64,000 bases of DNA from Siphonodentalium dalli. Lineage: Eukaryota > Mollusca > Scaphopoda > Gadilida > Siphonodentaliidae. This document shows, in pieces, positions 10,373-21,550 of this stretch; position 1 is the first letter of the stretch, and every line of letters begins with the position of its first letter. Location of the stretch: assembly GCA_032622095.1 (NCBI GenBank), contig CP136062.1:143610351-143674350 (forward strand). Reading direction: 5' to 3'. A program made the translations under genes and the position numbers. The notes beneath the pieces were generated by a model that saw only the letters and a list, made by a program, of their open reading frames with translations, was not told the origin of the DNA and searched no databases.

Positions 10373-10424
10373 ATGTCGCCTGATTTGATTTTGGAACTAT
10401 TCATTGTCAGCTTGTATGCTACCG
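10373..10424 (+). CDS. Exon 1 of a putative secreted C-type-lectin-like protein (signal peptide)
   Basis: It encodes MSPDLILELFIVSLYAT, a typical secretory leader, then stops after one base of the next codon at the donor ACCG|GTAAGT. Joining this single G to the exon at 20968, which begins with CT, makes an Ala codon. That gives a natural signal-peptidase site (Ala-Thr-Ala, then His-Val-Cys). A TATA box lies 92 bases upstream. Two of the few differences between the duplicated blocks fall in this exon, and both change the protein (Lys8Glu, Leu10Phe relative to copy A). The splice partner is inferred from phase and domain logic only. Confidence 0.6.
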
Positions 10425-11761
10425 GTAAGTTATATTCACTCTTAATAAAAACAATTAGATTGAATTCCATGCTCAATTTAAGCAAAGAAAATTGTTAAAG
10501 AAAAGTTAACAAATTTAGAAAAACTAACACCATTTAAATCTATTGACTACCCCGAGTCACCACACCAACTTTGGTTTAAATCGGTCCAAAATCTTGTGTT
10601 ATGTACTGGTAAATTTATTTGGAGGAGATTAAACCAATTTCACCAATTCCATCCAATATGGCTATATAATTTTTTGATGTCTCTTATGTCAATGTACAGC
10701 TGAAGAAAGCTATGGTATCAAAATTTTAATGTTCACAACAATACACATGACATGCTATTAACAGTAGACTACAACATATGAGTATATCACTCTACAGATG
10801 GTCTGACGTCATAATAAATTTGATAGGTTTAATAGAGATGCCACGATTCAGCATAAACAAAACCAATGAATAGTTGACAGCTCTGCTATATAATTGATGT
10901 GAATGGGTCAGCAGTGAGGTGGTTTATCTTGGTGGCTGTGTTGTTGGTAGAGTTTGATACATCACCATTGTAAACTTAAATTGGACTCTATTAACCCAAT
11001 TATTCCATGCCCGGATCACCTTTTCATAATTAATCCAAGGCTGCGCTGGTGAAAACAAAAAAGATTTACGAAACCAAAATCTGTCAGTGGCACACAACTG
11101 GCATGGGCGTAATCTTTCAACCACAAAGGCCGGTAACCATTTCACAAGAATATAGCATCTGCATGTTATGAGCTCTATCAAGTCCAGTATTGTTTAGTTG
11201 TGTTCCCATCTAAAATAGATGTAAATGTTAAAAAGCAGTTGGATATCATTTTCACTGGTTTGATTCACAAAAAAGCCTATTTTACCCACAAAAGGAGATC
11301 ATACATCGCTACACGAAAAGGCAATACCGGCATGCTATCTTCTATATCAATAATGACATTTTGATATATACTTAACTCAGTTTGTTACTCTTCCATATGG
11401 TTGATCTCGAAAAATAATGCCTAATTCCCTTCCCAGCTGCTCCACTATGAAGACAACTATGCAATGACACTCCCCGTTTGGTCGCCAAAATCCGAACAGA
11501 CAACGAACAAGCAAACAAACAAAATTGAGTTTTATTGGCATTTAAAACTCAACTCAAACTTGTCCTATCTGGACCTTCTATTTCTCAAAATGGGCACGAT
11601 ATATGGGCACTATGCGTTATACCACAGGTCGAAATGCGTAATCTAGAACGTTCATGCCGTACACCACAAGGCGACATTCGTAAACTGGAACGACCATGCA
11701 TGTGTGCACAATGAGCCCACCATCATTGGGAAATAGTTCTCTGCTATATCCGTCCACAAGT
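10425..11761. other. Putative intron 1, proximal part
   Basis: Non-coding sequence duplicated from 2299-3606, plus the 28-base insertion at 10838-10865 that copy A lacks. A second member of the ~80 bp repeat lies at about 11062-11144. Confidence 0.5.
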
Positions 11762-12400
11762 TTAAAGGGGTACTGTACGCCAATTTCAATAAATTCCCGG
11801 TAACAATTGCGATCTCATATCAATATTATATTTTAAAATAACGTATTTGAGTCGACGATGTCTACTGAAAACGTTCCGGTTAATAGGCTATCATAAAAGT
11901 CAAATTGAATTATTTAATATAAATGAATTTATGGCTGGAGTCATAAAATGGCGTATTATGCCATTGCGAGTTACCGTTCTTGAAATCTCACATGTTGGGT
12001 GTCTTTTATCGACGGCCGTATACGACGAACATTATTGAGTTGCGAACAAAACATGTTACATGCAAAAGGAAGTCCCGCTATAACCAATTTGGAAAAAAAT
12101 AGAAGAAACAAGATTCATAAAGCGTCAAGTATTTTTATAGGGGGTGAGATTGTTCGATGGAAGAGATTGCAGGCATCAATTGAACTTCCGGTTCATCCTG
12201 CAACCTGCGTCTTCTCCGGTGAAGGTCAAAAACATGGCGCGTAGTTTGAAATCGTAATATTTTTATTTCCAAAATCAATATTTTCGTCGCTAAATTAGGT
12301 TTATACGAAACTCATATAACACGAACACAATCTAACTTGAAAGTTATGTCAATGGGAGTACATAAAAAAATGCCTATCTCTGTGTACAGTACCCCTTTAA
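11762..12400. mobile_element. TTAA-flanked MITE (piggyBac type), family 1, copy B
   Basis: Same element as 3608-4246. Here the right end reads GTACAGTACCCCT|TTAA, so its terminal repeat matches the left end better than in copy A. No coding capacity. Confidence 0.8.
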
Positions 12401-14117
12401 AGATATGCACAATGCTTATGAACCCCGCGTAATTCAATCACATGCATGTCGCAGGAGAAATTCTGTTCATTTGGATATACCAGTGGATATCTATCACATT
12501 GAAACCTAACGTCAGCAGTAAAGGAGTTACTGTTCTTTTTCTGTACGCAACAATATCCTGCTAATATCAATGCATTGCTTGAGTCAAACATATGCATACG
12601 TGACCAAGATACACATTCAATTGTGTCGATAGTATATGTTACGTATACGTAGTACGCTATGTTCAGCCCAAAACAAATATTTTATTATTTGAGTACATCG
12701 ACGTTTATTTTCGGACAAAGTTGAACCGCATGGTATTGTGGCCAATGTGTTCACGGCATACCACACATTCAATTTCCACTCATACGGGCCGTGTCAGGGG
12801 CGTGGTTTTGTTGCCAACCAAGGACTTATGATTTTTTTCCCAGAAAAGCGTTCGTAACGTCTCATTTATCGAGCTTTATCGGAAAGTTTCTTCTGTATAA
12901 ATGTAATGTCTCCTGTGTTTTACATGTAAGTCGGTTAATGGACTCGTGACTGGACATTCGTCAACTTTTATAGGCCCACGGCAACCCCGGACATTCACCC
13001 ACTCGCCAGTGTAATTGTCTAATGTTGCATCGATACATGCATTGCCGGCCCATTATTATATACATGTAACATACTGTAGGGTTTCGGTTAAATAATAATT
13101 TTCTATATATGCGTGGCGTCATTCTGTTGCGGTAATGCAATTTTAGAAATTAATCCTCTTCCAAAGTGTGTACACAAAGGATCGCAAATTTATCGGTTTT
13201 ATTGCTAAACAGTCCGGAATCTTCAATAGACCAACGCGACAAAAATAACATGTGCTACTTCACAATGAACTCCTACGTGATAATGAACAATTAAATTATT
13301 TAATTGTAATAAAATCATTCCATGGAATCGTACGGTTTCTTATCCATTCATAAGGTTAACAAAGACTAAATTACGATGGTTTAAACACAAGACAAATATA
13401 ATTCTTGGAACAAACACCTCCTAAAAATGAAAATAACACAAAGTGGGACTTGTATGATGTGTAACACAGTCGACGAATCGATCACTCATATAATTGAAGA
13501 CTGTCCGCATGTCAAAATTTCATCAACCATCTGAAATTATGGTGTGATCACATATTGTGATCCCGCTTGCGGGAGACCAACTTTTATACAAATCCAAGTT
13601 CAACCCCGATACGCTCTGACGCTCTCCCTGGAAGCATTCATCCGAGGAATTGATACGCGAAACTGCACTGAAAGACATGTTACATTTAATAAAAACAACT
13701 TGTATGAATTTAAAAACGAATGAAATTTAATAATAACGTCAGTTAGCTCATTGTTAACCAAACTCAAACAGAAATAGTCATTACCGACACCGTATACTGA
13801 AACTTGTTTATGCGCATGACTAACTTCATACGTATTTATTATGATTGTTGTCAAATTTGATGCATTGTTTACGTTGCTTCAATGAATTTAAATCCTTCTG
13901 AAATTAAGAGATGTGTGTGTGAGGGTGTGTGTGTGAGAGGGTGAGGATGCGCGCGTGTGTGTGTTAAAGAACTTAAATTGATAGAACATAATATACTATC
14001 GATATCAGAACCCCTTCTCCCCACCAGATACCTCTTCAATAAGCTCCAGTATTAATTTCGGAAATGTGATCAATATTACTGTTCAATATCAGCAACAGAT
14101 ATGTATCTTATCACAGT
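12401..14117. other. Non-coding sequence, copy B
   Basis: Repeats 4247-5963. A TG/AG-rich stretch lies at about 13912-13965. No supported gene. Confidence 0.5.
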
Positions 14118-14166
14118 GTATATATATATATATATATATATATAGCTATATATATATATATATATA

Positions 14167-14813
14167 TTGTACAGTGTTAATACAATTATATAAAAAACAA
14201 TATTTTATTATTTGTAAATATTAATTATAAACATATATTTTTTTCATTTAGATAAATTTTCATGACGCCATTTTGGCTTTTGCGGACCAGAAGCCAGACA
14301 AGGCTGCACAGGTTGTCTCCAGAAAAATGATATTGCATATTACTATAAAAAGGGATAAACATAATTATCTCGTACCGTATCCGTATTGTATGTCATCCTT
14401 TCTATTCAAGTGTATTCTATCTACTCGTCGATATTAGGCGGAACAAAGGTCAGACGGTGGCATGCTTAAATGCTCGGATGTTATATATTTTAGAAATAAA
14501 CGTTACTAAATTATGAAATTTCCTCAAGAATATACTAGCTTAAAACCCACCGGCGTGTTATCCCTTTGTCCGGACAGGGCTCTTATCTGGCAGAACGCTC
14601 AAGCGTTTTGATCGCATGAACATTATTTTAACGCCAACAGTCATTCTTTTTTAAGAATGCCCGTGGGCATTATTTTTTAAGAATGCCCGGCATTATTTTT
14701 TACGAATACACGAGGGATTAAATCGACTGAGTGACGTCATAGAGTGGCTCCTCCCCCAATCATGTAAGTTGAGTCAATATTGCGTGTCGGCAAGCTGCAT
14801 TAAATCGGAACAC
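14167..14813. other. Unique AT-rich sequence after the duplication
   Basis: No gene is seen. A short motif, GAATGCCCG plus GGCATTATTTTTTA, is repeated twice at about 14650-14705. Confidence 0.4.
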
Positions 14814-15267
14814 TTAAAGGTACTCAATCCGATCAGGCCCTCATAAATTACGATTTCTTTGGCTTCGGGGATAAACAATAATTGATTGGAGACGAGTAAC
14901 CTACCTATCAACGCTCATAGTGATCAGATTGTTTTTTGAAGTTTTGTTATTTCTATTGTTTCTGGCCCAGAAACACGCCGTCAAAATGATGGTCTCAGTA
15001 AAATTTGCGTTATTAATACGCTTGATTTTAGAGTTATCCAGCTTCGCCTGTTTGAATAAGTGTTTCTGTGAAAATTATACATCTCGAGAAAATTACAAAC
15101 TTAGGGGCAATTATTAGTACGCATAATTGCAAACTTCAAAAATTAATATCTAATAACTCTGAGCTTTGATGGGTGGGTTACTCGACTCGAATCAAATTTT
15201 TTTTTTTACCCCTGAAGTTACAGAAATAGTAATTTTAGGGGTGCTTAATCGGATTGAGTACCTTTAA
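14814..15267. mobile_element. TTAA-flanked MITE (piggyBac type), family 2, complete copy
   Basis: The ends are TTAA|AGGTACTCAATCCGAT and ATCGGATTGAGTACCT|TTAA, a perfect 16-base terminal inverted repeat within a TTAA duplication. The interior carries GAGTTATCC and CTCTGAGCTTTGATGGGTGG blocks that recur in the copies near 45.5, 46.7 and 55.5 kb. The 65-codon reading frame inside is Leu/Phe-rich and not conserved between copies, so I regard it as chance. Confidence 0.85.
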
Positions 15268-17501
15268 TTTGCTGAGCTAATTAAAACTCACAAATATTTA
15301 GCGATTTTGATTTTATATTGCCAAGCCAAAAAAAAAAAAAAAATTCTTCAAACTTTGATACAAAAACACCAACAGCTATTTGGACTAACTATTTAGAAAA
15401 GTCCGCAGACAGGCTAAAACACATATAGATAACATCTAAATACGTCCCTAAGTCGGTCAAATAAACACAAAACCGTTTAACACAGATTTTAACTATACGT
15501 TACTTATTGAACGAGAAAGTGCTCACATGGTTATTTTTAATACAATGGTGAAGCATAGAAAAAATATAACATTTCCAGTATCAAATTGAAACAGAATAGC
15601 GTATATCCATGTGTATAGACATGTCATGCATATCTACTCTGGCTTCGCCAAGATATCATACTCCACTAGTTCAAAACATGGTAACTTTCTGTTGCTCTGA
15701 CAGGGAAGTTTTATAACATTGAAAAAAAATGCAGTTAACATATAATGCTCGGTTATAACTGTTCCGTAATAGCATTGTATTTTATAGCAGGTAAAGGTCC
15801 TAACTCGAGTTTGCATGGTTTGGGGGACTTGAATTAATCGATTGTACTATGCGTCGCTTGGAATTTCATTGATGTTGGCTCACAAAGCTACACAAATCTT
15901 GCAACATCGAGCTGGGAATTTATATTCAAGGAACAAGTATTAACACAGAAATATATTCCCTGCGTGGTTTGTTCAATCTTCAACCCCATCAGAAGATAAT
16001 AGAAATGGTTCCCAGGGTTTGAACATATGGAAAATGATATATACAGGGGTATATAGCCAGAGTAAAGATTCATGGCATGATCTAGCACGTGTGCCGAACT
16101 TGAACATTTTAGGGAGAACATTATAGGTACGTAAGGCGTTCGCATTGGTCTGTAAAATCATTATCACCAAGAGAAAATGTTGAACAATGGATTGGTTTCG
16201 TTCTTGTGTTGATTGTCGATAAGACATGGATTTTTTTTTTTTTACTTTTCTTGAAGCACGAGTCGTTTTACAATCGATACAATCTCAAGGGGTAAATGGT
16301 CAACAGAACCGAGATTCAAGCAATATTTGGCGATAAAATGACTGTCAATGTTACAATACTGTTCACATAAGTATGCAAAATGCATTGAAAGTGTCGTTGT
16401 TGAACATCAGCGATCCAGTTAAAACGAGGTTTTGGTGTTTGAAAAAAAAATTGTGTGCACATTTACTCACTGCGAAAACCCCATGGTTAATGCTAGCATA
16501 CCACATTCCATTATTAACTGAATTTTTAAAAAAATAATCGAGGCATGAGTTTTCATGGAGTTAGACTTTTTTTTATAGATGCTAGGATTTTACAGGTTTC
16601 GGGCTCAAATTGTTTCATGATTCCTCCCCACAATTGGTACAGTTAGGAAATTCCAAACCACGGGGTGGGAAGCAAATGAAATTACACGACATTGCGAGCT
16701 CGGTCTTGTTAAAAGGGGCGGGATGCAGCCGGGAAATCACAGGAGCCCTCTAGCCACGTCGCTGATGACTAATCAATTATATATTGGAACGATATATATA
16801 GTCACTATTTACGCGATTGTATGCCGTTTCGAAGAAAAGATAATACATGTCATACATTTGCGCACTAACCATTTGCTAACTTCTGTGGGCGACACTTAAA
16901 GGTACATGTAAGGTCATCGTGGTGAGTGAATATTTGGAAATCATGCAAATACGATGGGAAATCGCTAACAACGGGGGTGGCCCATGTCATGTAAGAATTG
17001 TCCAATAACTGGAAATGTTATGATACCTTTTGAAACATCATGAAGGGGGTGGGTGTGCGAAACTAAATTGTCATGTTGTTCTGAGTCACGTCTGGTCACG
17101 CCCATGTGTATAAACCATAGGATGATACTTAAAATTCAAGCAAGTACATCATGTAGGTTTCCTTCTGATAATAATTGAAAATTCAAAATACCCCATACGA
17201 TTGAACACTATAATACTTCTATTCATGCGTATTCTACACAAGACAACAATGAGAAATAATCAGTAAACCCATTTATGCAAGATTCTTGTGTGCTTTCGAC
17301 TTATTAATAATAAGACAGTTTTACCAGGTATCGTGTTGTTTGGCGCCAGAATATTGGAAAAATCAAATTTAATAAAGAGCGTTTTTACATCATTACCATT
17401 ATTTTTCATGTTTTATTGCCCGATAAATTATTATGGAATGTTAACGTATTTGATGTCGAATTAGATGGGGCAACTTTATATCAAGAAAGAAATATAGTAA
17501 T
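15268..17501. other. Non-coding stretch
   Basis: No gene, RNA or complete element is recognised. Short homopolymers (A at about 15329-15343, T at about 16230-16242) and TACATG words are present. The short reading frames on the minus strand at 15.6-16.2 kb lack splice or domain support. Confidence 0.4.
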
Positions 17502-17781
17502 ATATTGCTCACATACACTGTCCGAATCCATAGCGCAACGACAAACTTCGGAAGAAACGTCCCTCAACTGGCGAGTCCCAATTCGAATTAAATAATAATT
17601 GAAATGTGTTGCTTTTCATCGTGGACAACACGGACATCACAAACTGTCCGTGCTGAACTGTGGGCGTGTACTCAGGTAATCAAGGCACAGAGAGAGATAA
17701 TGTTTGACACAATTGATAGTAACTGTGGCTCCAACAACAATTCAATGAGTGGGTTTTAAGTCAGATAATATTCTCAGCGTC

Positions 17782-17840
17782 GGGAATTCGGTAAAGAATA
17801 GACTCGGGCAAGCCCTCGTCTATTCTTTTACCGAATTCCC
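17782..17840. repeat. Hairpin element with orientation-fixed CTCG, unit 1
   Basis: Inverted repeat starting GGGAATTCGGTAAAGAATAG and ending with its complement, with a very short loop. The only mispaired block in the stem is CTCG, present in the same orientation in both arms (CTCGGGC / CCCTCGTC). Confidence 0.85.
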
Positions 17841-18139
17841 TCTGCTTCGAACATTATCCTTTACATATTGCTCACATACACTGTCCGAATCCATAGCGCA
17901 ACGACAAACTTCGGAAGAAACGTCCCTCAACTGGCGAGTCCTAATTCGAATTAAATAATAATTGAAATGTGTTGCTTTTCGGCGGGGACAACACGGACAT
18001 CACAAACTGTCCGTGCTGAACTGTGGGCGTGTACTCAGGTAATCAAGGCAGAGCTGTGTGTCAGACACAATTGATAGTAACGGTGGCTCCAACAACAATT
18101 CAATGAGTGGGTTTTAAGTCAGATAATATTCTCAGCGTC

Positions 18140-18198
18140 GGGAATTCGGTAAAGAATAGACTCGGGCAAGCCCTCGTCTATTCTTTTACCGAATTCCC
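18140..18198. repeat. Hairpin element with orientation-fixed CTCG, unit 2
   Basis: Copy of 17782-17840 inside the second tandem unit, with the same arms, loop and CTCG interruption. Confidence 0.85.
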
Positions 18199-18232
18199 TC
18201 TGCTTCGAACATTATCCTTTACGTAATGGTTA

Positions 18233-18311
18233 GAGCACAAGAATAGTTCTTTACCAGAATAAATCGAGTCGGAGACGAGATTTATTCTGGTAAAGAACTA
18301 TTCGCGTGCTC
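18233..18311. repeat. Hairpin element with orientation-fixed CGAG
   Basis: Inverted repeat from GAGCAC to GTGCTC, with arms containing TTCTTTACCAGAATAAAT. The inner stem reads CGAG in both arms in the same orientation (AATCGAGTCGG / AGACGAGATT), so CGAG cannot pair. It is unrelated in sequence to the two preceding hairpins but shares their design. Confidence 0.8.
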
Positions 18312-19157
18312 TGACCTACTTAGAGCACAATTGACCGCACATAATGCGATTATCTCGAAATACGCAATTGATCGTAAGTTGAACACGACGTACAATCCGT
18401 GCGCTGGCCGAGATGAACACAATGACCCGTTAGCCACACCAATCATCATGATTACCCATGCAGTGATCGCCGTTGAATGTGAATAAATATGTCCGAAGCG
18501 ACACGGATTAACGTGTGACGCGTTTTCACAAACCAAGTCACTCGCAGATGTGTTTGGAAAGTCAAATGTGGAAGTCGCATGATTGTGTCTTACTATTATT
18601 ATATACATTGTATAAGTGGATCATGAATTCCGAAGAAGTCTGTCTCCCAGAATGATGACATGGAATTTGGACCTGTAACCAACAACCAACTACTTTTTGC
18701 CAAAGGTAATGCTGCACATCATTATTATGTGACAAACGTGTCGCCTTTTCAAGAAACTGTTTCGAAATTACTACCATAATAGTCCATTGGTTCCTCCAGA
18801 TTCTCCAGATACAAGTTCTATTGTTAGTTATATCGGATATGTGGAGCGCTATATAGTGAAGTGGTGATTCTGTTGGATTATTGGATATATCACTATTTAG
18901 TGGTTCTAAATGTAAATGTTAATTCGTTTACTTTCATCGTTGGATTAGTGGTCCTGAGAATATTTTCGGAACTGGATTAGTTTTGTGGAATAATTATAAT
19001 AAATGTAATTATTCTACTAGTTAATAAATAATTCAACCAATGCATGTGTTACTATTGCCACCCCCTGCGTTCGTCCTGTTGATGTATGTATATATATTGT
19101 ATTTTTGGTAAATCACACCCAATTCCCAAGGCTGGCAAACTAATATTTCAGTGATAT
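18312..19157. other. Non-coding stretch
   Basis: Nothing recognisable. Open frames on the minus strand at 18.3-18.8 kb show no domain or splice evidence. Confidence 0.4.
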
Positions 19158-19444
19158 CCCATTGTTCGAGACGCGCCACTCTTAACAAACAAATCGCGCG
19201 GTCGTTTCAATGTAGCTTCAGTTATTATACAAGAGAACGTGCACCCCCCCCCACCCGCACTCCCCTTATACGCCGTCCCTATATATGTGCCTGCTTAGTA
19301 TATTAGAGGTGCATACATAGTAACGGCGTATAATGGCAGTGTGTTTGGGGGAAGCAGAGCGCTGTTCGTGCCCCTGGTAATTGAAGCTACTTCGAAGCGA
19401 CCGTGCGATTTGTCTGTTGTGAGTTGAGTGTGCCTAACAATGGG
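19158..19444. repeat. Imperfect fold-back element (~287 bp)
   Basis: The ends CCCATTGTT / AACAATGGG and inner arms such as AAATCGCGCGGTCG / CGACCGTGCGATTT and TTATACGCCGT / ACGGCGTATAA pair across a centre near 19300. A C-run lies in the left arm (19245-19254) and a G-run in the right arm (near 19348). It is probably a non-autonomous DNA element or a decayed inverted duplication. Confidence 0.75.
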
Positions 19445-20205
19445 GTAATCATTGAACTATTCATTCGCCAGCCTTGGGAATCGGTGTGCTTTACCAAAAA
19501 TCAGGGAACGATTGCAACAATGGGATTGTGCTCTAAATAATGATAGTATTAAGGCGATACTATCCACAATACACGCGTTGTGTGAGCCGAACGTCTGTTT
19601 ATATATATACAGCACGTGTGCGATAATCGAAACACTCAACGCCGTGGCGATTCATTGTAACCCATTCATCATCGAAATCTTGAGAGTGGCGAGGATTAGC
19701 GAGCGCGGTCTATTGTTCAGTTGGATGAATGCTAAGGTAATAAAAATAAACGCAGACGACAGATAGATAAATGTGCAGAAGGAGCCCTAATTATTGAGAG
19801 AAATATTTATATAATAAGTTCAACACGCGTTTGTTAAATATAACATATGGTCATTATACATGACATAAATATGTTCCTTTGGTGAACTAATTACTTGAAC
19901 ATTTAATATTGATAACTTCTGACCAGTGATGCTTTAGTATATAAAGGTTTAAACCGTATGTATATCGGAGACTACTCGCATCCAAACGGCATACTTGATT
20001 AGTCAAGCATTCGCGTTACTACCATGCGTTATATGCGTTAACATGTTCAATAGTATCCACGATCTTCTAGTCATTCAGCCCATGTACCTCACCGGCACTA
20101 AACATGCAGGCAAATTGTGCCACGTGTCACTAGTAAGGGTGACTATGGACAAAGGTTGTCATTAGCGTAGATGCCGAGGGTTTTTATCATTGTTACACCC
20201 CTGCA
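19445..20205. other. Non-coding stretch
   Basis: A 104-codon open frame (19452-19766) overlaps the end of the fold-back element. It lacks a recognisable domain, and I do not call it a gene. Confidence 0.35.
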
Positions 20206-20206
20206 A

Positions 20207-20290
20207 TTTGTTATAGCCCTGTTGGTAGAGATATTCATTTTCAGAACACATGAGTGGGATCCATGGTGGAGTTCGATCTCCCCACCAGAA
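20207..20290 (+). repeat. tRNA-derived SINE head (A box and B box)
   Basis: TTATAGCCCTGTTGGTAGAG matches a tRNA/SINE A box. 38 bases downstream, GGTGGAGTTCGATCTCC matches a B box (GGTTCGANNCC with a small change). The spacing fits a tRNA-like RNA polymerase III promoter. No clean cloverleaf or anticodon stem is evident, so this is a SINE relic rather than a tRNA gene. Confidence 0.55.
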
Positions 20291-20967
20291 ACATTTGATA
20301 ATATTATGCCCGATGTCGCAAATGGGATATCCAAGTACATGTATTGCATATTCAATAGTTGCAACAACGCACACTTAAATTATGGTTCTATACCACTTTA
20401 ATTTAACACGAATTGCAGCACCTATATAGATCGGTGGCCCTGTGTCCCCAATTATTGTTGTTAAAACCCAACACCATCTTAAGAGTTATAAGTGCATGTC
20501 AATTTAATTCTAAATACAGTGAAACAAAATCACTAGAATGTTGGGAATGCATTTAGTCTTATAGTGATTACGATTGGTCTTAGTCATAGTCACTAAACCT
20601 GGTCATATAGTCACAGTGACTAAGTTACACGAATAATAATTCCATTTTAAATTAACTTAGTTTTTAGAAAATTAAATGTTCTGTTCAAAACATATCACCT
20701 ACTTGTGATCCATGGATTGCCACCCATTAATTCCAAACCATACAAATAACCACACACGATATCCAGTTTAATTATACATGCGAATGTCTCAAACCAAGTG
20801 TATCATATTTCTAACTGATATATATTTCTATGATGTTGGAACAGTTGATCACCTTGTCATTTTCCAGATTTGTATCTCACTTCATCAAAATGTTTATGTT
20901 TCTGCTCAACAATACTCATGCAGGTTACCGCACTATGACCATTATTTCACTTATTTATTAATTGTAG
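20291..20967. other. Putative intron sequence before the lectin exon
   Basis: No gene is seen. A short TAGTCAC/TAGTGAC-rich patch at about 20555-20630 repeats the words TAGTCACTA and AGTGACTA. The polypyrimidine/acceptor stretch ends at 20967 (TTAATTGTAG). Confidence 0.45.
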
Positions 20968-21096
20968 CTCATGTTTGTCATTGCACCATGTGGGCCCGCC
21001 ACGGAGACCACTGCTTCCATTTTAGTGGTTGTGGTAAACCGTGGAACGGATTACGAACGAAATGTCAAGCACAGCATGGATATCTGGTACTAACAG
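20968..21096 (+). CDS. Exon encoding the N-terminal half of a C-type lectin-like domain
   Basis: The exon is bounded by the acceptor TTAATTGTAG and the donor CAG|GTGAGC. The 43 codons begin and end in phase 1. The product contains HVCHCTMWARHGDHCFHF, then a Trp 10 residues on (GCGKPWNGL), then KCQAQHGYLVLT. This is the canonical opening of a C-type lectin-like domain: Cys-x-x-W, HGDHCYxF, W-x-x-A/L-x-x-x-C, and G-x-x-L-V. Such domains bind carbohydrates or proteins outside the cell. The second half of the fold (WIGL, EPN/QPD, WND) was not found as a clear exon nearby. Phase and cleavage-site logic link it to exon 1 at 10373. Confidence 0.78.
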
Positions 21097-21550
21097 GTGA
21101 GCACCAACCTCTAAACAACAAACTTACTGGATAGTGCACCACTTGTGCATATAAGCCATATAACATGATAGCAGACGTACTGTGACTGTATTGATACTTC
21201 ACGCTGTACATTTCCATAAAAAACACAAATCCAGATAACCAAATCAGGCCCGGAATTTAGTTTGGTCAGATAATTCAAGAGGTAGGTATTGCAAAATGAG
21301 AGTGTCCTTGAGTTTTTATTTTCTCTTTGCCTTAGCGACTTAAAATATCTTGTTACATTTTAAAATTGTAATACGACATAATAATAATCATTTCTGAGAC
21401 AACGAATAGCTTACCCAAATTATTGTGACTTCCTGTCCTGAATGGAATAAAACACGCACACAAAAAACTAGAAATTTTAAACTTCCAAGATGGAAGTTTG
21501 ATACTTCCATGAATATTCCTATTCCGCAATCCAAACCCCACTCGCAATCT
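21097..21550. other. Putative intron 2, proximal part
   Basis: Non-coding, with no recognisable element before the degenerate CTAACC-like tract. Confidence 0.4.

Larger units (their letters stand above)
8130..14166. repeat. Large direct duplication, copy B
   Basis: Homologous to 1-6034. It differs by a shorter G-run (13 vs 14), a shorter TA run near 10060, a 28-base insertion at 10838-10865, and scattered substitutions. Sequence at 7330-8129 presumably has its counterpart left of the window. Beyond 14166 the sequence is unique. Confidence 0.93.
17502..18222. repeat. Tandem duplication (~360 bp unit) carrying a hairpin in each unit
   Basis: Units 17502-17862 and 17865-18222 are nearly identical (offset 363 falling to 358). 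Each ends with a hairpin flanked by CTCTGCTTCGAACATTATCC. Confidence 0.9.

Noticed and set aside
17782-18311. Bacterial-type terminators or attachment sites
   Set aside because: The hairpins superficially resemble terminators, but the context is eukaryotic, there is no T-tract logic, and they belong to a wider fold-back set.
20207-20290. A functional tRNA gene
   Set aside because: A and B boxes are present, but no acceptor or anticodon stem pairs well; listed as a SINE head instead.
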